Below are positions 63,720 to 64,000 of a DNA stretch of 64,000 bases, one piece after another (positions within the stretch are counted from its first letter, which is position 1; every line of letters starts with the position of its first letter). The DNA comes from Paracoccaceae bacterium. Its GTDB lineage: Bacteria; Pseudomonadota; Alphaproteobacteria; Rhodobacterales; Rhodobacteraceae. The stretch covers positions 248,001 through 312,000 of the forward strand of contig JAGQRW010000017.1 of assembly GCA_020425085.1 (NCBI GenBank), written 5' to 3'. Made by a program: the position numbers and the translations under genes. The notes under the pieces are model-generated. The model was not told the origin of the DNA, ran no database searches, and saw only the letters and a list, made by a program, of their open reading frames with translations.

Positions 63720-64000
63720 TCACTTCCCGGCCCCGGCCCGATCACCAGCCCCGCAGACATGGCAATCGGCGCGCCTGACGATCTTCAACTTGCGGCTTTC
63801 GCCATATAGTGCGTCATAGATCAGCATCTCGCCCCGCAGGCCTTGACCGGCACCGGTGATCGCCTTGATCGCCTCGACTGCCATCATCGAACCCATCACG
63901 CCGGGCAAGGCACCCATCACCCCCGCCTCGGCACAGCTTGGCGCCAGTCCATCGGCGGGTGCTTGCGGGAATATGCAGGCATAACAGGGCGTGCCTGATT
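63720..64000 (-). CDS. moeB: MoeB/HesA/ThiF-family adenylyltransferase, 3' part only
   Basis: The last 92 codons of an E1-like enzyme whose start lies beyond the right edge. The translation shows PCYACIFPQAP, PSCAEAGVMGALPGVMGSMMAVEAIK, LLIYDAL-type LIYDALYG and a closing CHVCG; the paired cysteines are the usual zinc ligands. MoeB activates the MoaD sulfur carrier in molybdopterin synthesis. A ThiF role in thiamine synthesis is the alternative. Convergent with tnaA. Confidence 0.88.
   Translation of the reverse strand, partial: SGTPCYACIFPQAPADGLAPSCAEAGVMGALPGVMGSMMAVEAIKAITGAGQGLRGEMLIYDALYGESRKLKIVRRADCHVCGAGDRAGAGK

Overview
The window reads as a chromosome segment of an alphaproteobacterium, most likely Rhodobacterales or a close relative. 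It is moderately GC-rich and densely coding. Pointers are a MipZ division-site ATPase, TamA/TamB, the order ffh - chorismate mutase - rpsP - rimM - trmD - rplS - rpmE with an N-terminally extended TrmD, a secreted calcium-repeat protein ending in a Hint domain, and many acyl-CoA ligases and ABC importers. I see no phage, insertion sequence, CRISPR array or rRNA. One tRNA (Gly, anticodon UCC) is present.

Layout. 1-6.7 kb (minus): an aromatic-acid operon with a periplasmic binding protein, LivH/M/G/F-type transporter, benzoate-CoA ligase-family enzyme and an alpha/beta hydrolase cut by the window edge. Two TGCA-N6-TGCA dyads in its promoter region resemble BzdR/BoxR operators. 6.9-13 kb (minus): a secreted protein of unknown function, two fatty-acyl-CoA synthetases and an MsbA-like exporter. 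13.2-19.4 kb: tRNA-Gly, a membrane desaturase, a RutR-like regulator, an EamA transporter, and the reductive pyrimidine pair preT/preA with a GFA-family gene coupled between them. 19.5-26.4 kb: a DUF1697 protein, the ribosome/SRP/tRNA-modification operon (with a sulfotransferase-like insertion), and mipZ. 26.4-27.2 kb: the largest gap in the window. 27.2-29.5 kb: the RTX/Hint protein. 29.7-32.4 kb: feruloyl-CoA synthase-type ligase and an amidohydrolase. 32.6-38 kb: tamA-tamB.

38-64 kb is the most interesting part. It looks like an organophosphorus island. A cytoplasmic sulfatase/phosphonate-monoester-hydrolase-type enzyme is divergent from a peptide-type ABC importer followed by a GpdQ-like phosphodiesterase and a Tyr-phosphatase-type enzyme. 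Next come a 2-aminoethylphosphonate (AEP) importer (binding protein, ATPase, fused permease), the complete PhnW-PhnA-PhnY route from AEP to acetate plus phosphate, a Na/Pi transporter with a PhoU-like tail (a candidate phosphate exporter), and the AEP-associated LysR regulator. Downstream are a choline-kinase-like protein whose only well-placed start codon is ATC, a dimethylglycine-dehydrogenase-like flavoprotein, and a tryptophanase. The window ends inside a moeB-like gene.

Putting it together (inference): the right-hand 26 kb could import and open phosphonate or phosphate diesters, mineralise AEP for carbon and nitrogen, and vent the surplus phosphate. All three binding-protein-dependent ABC operons carry a strong GC hairpin directly after the binding-protein gene, which suggests a shared way to keep that protein in excess.
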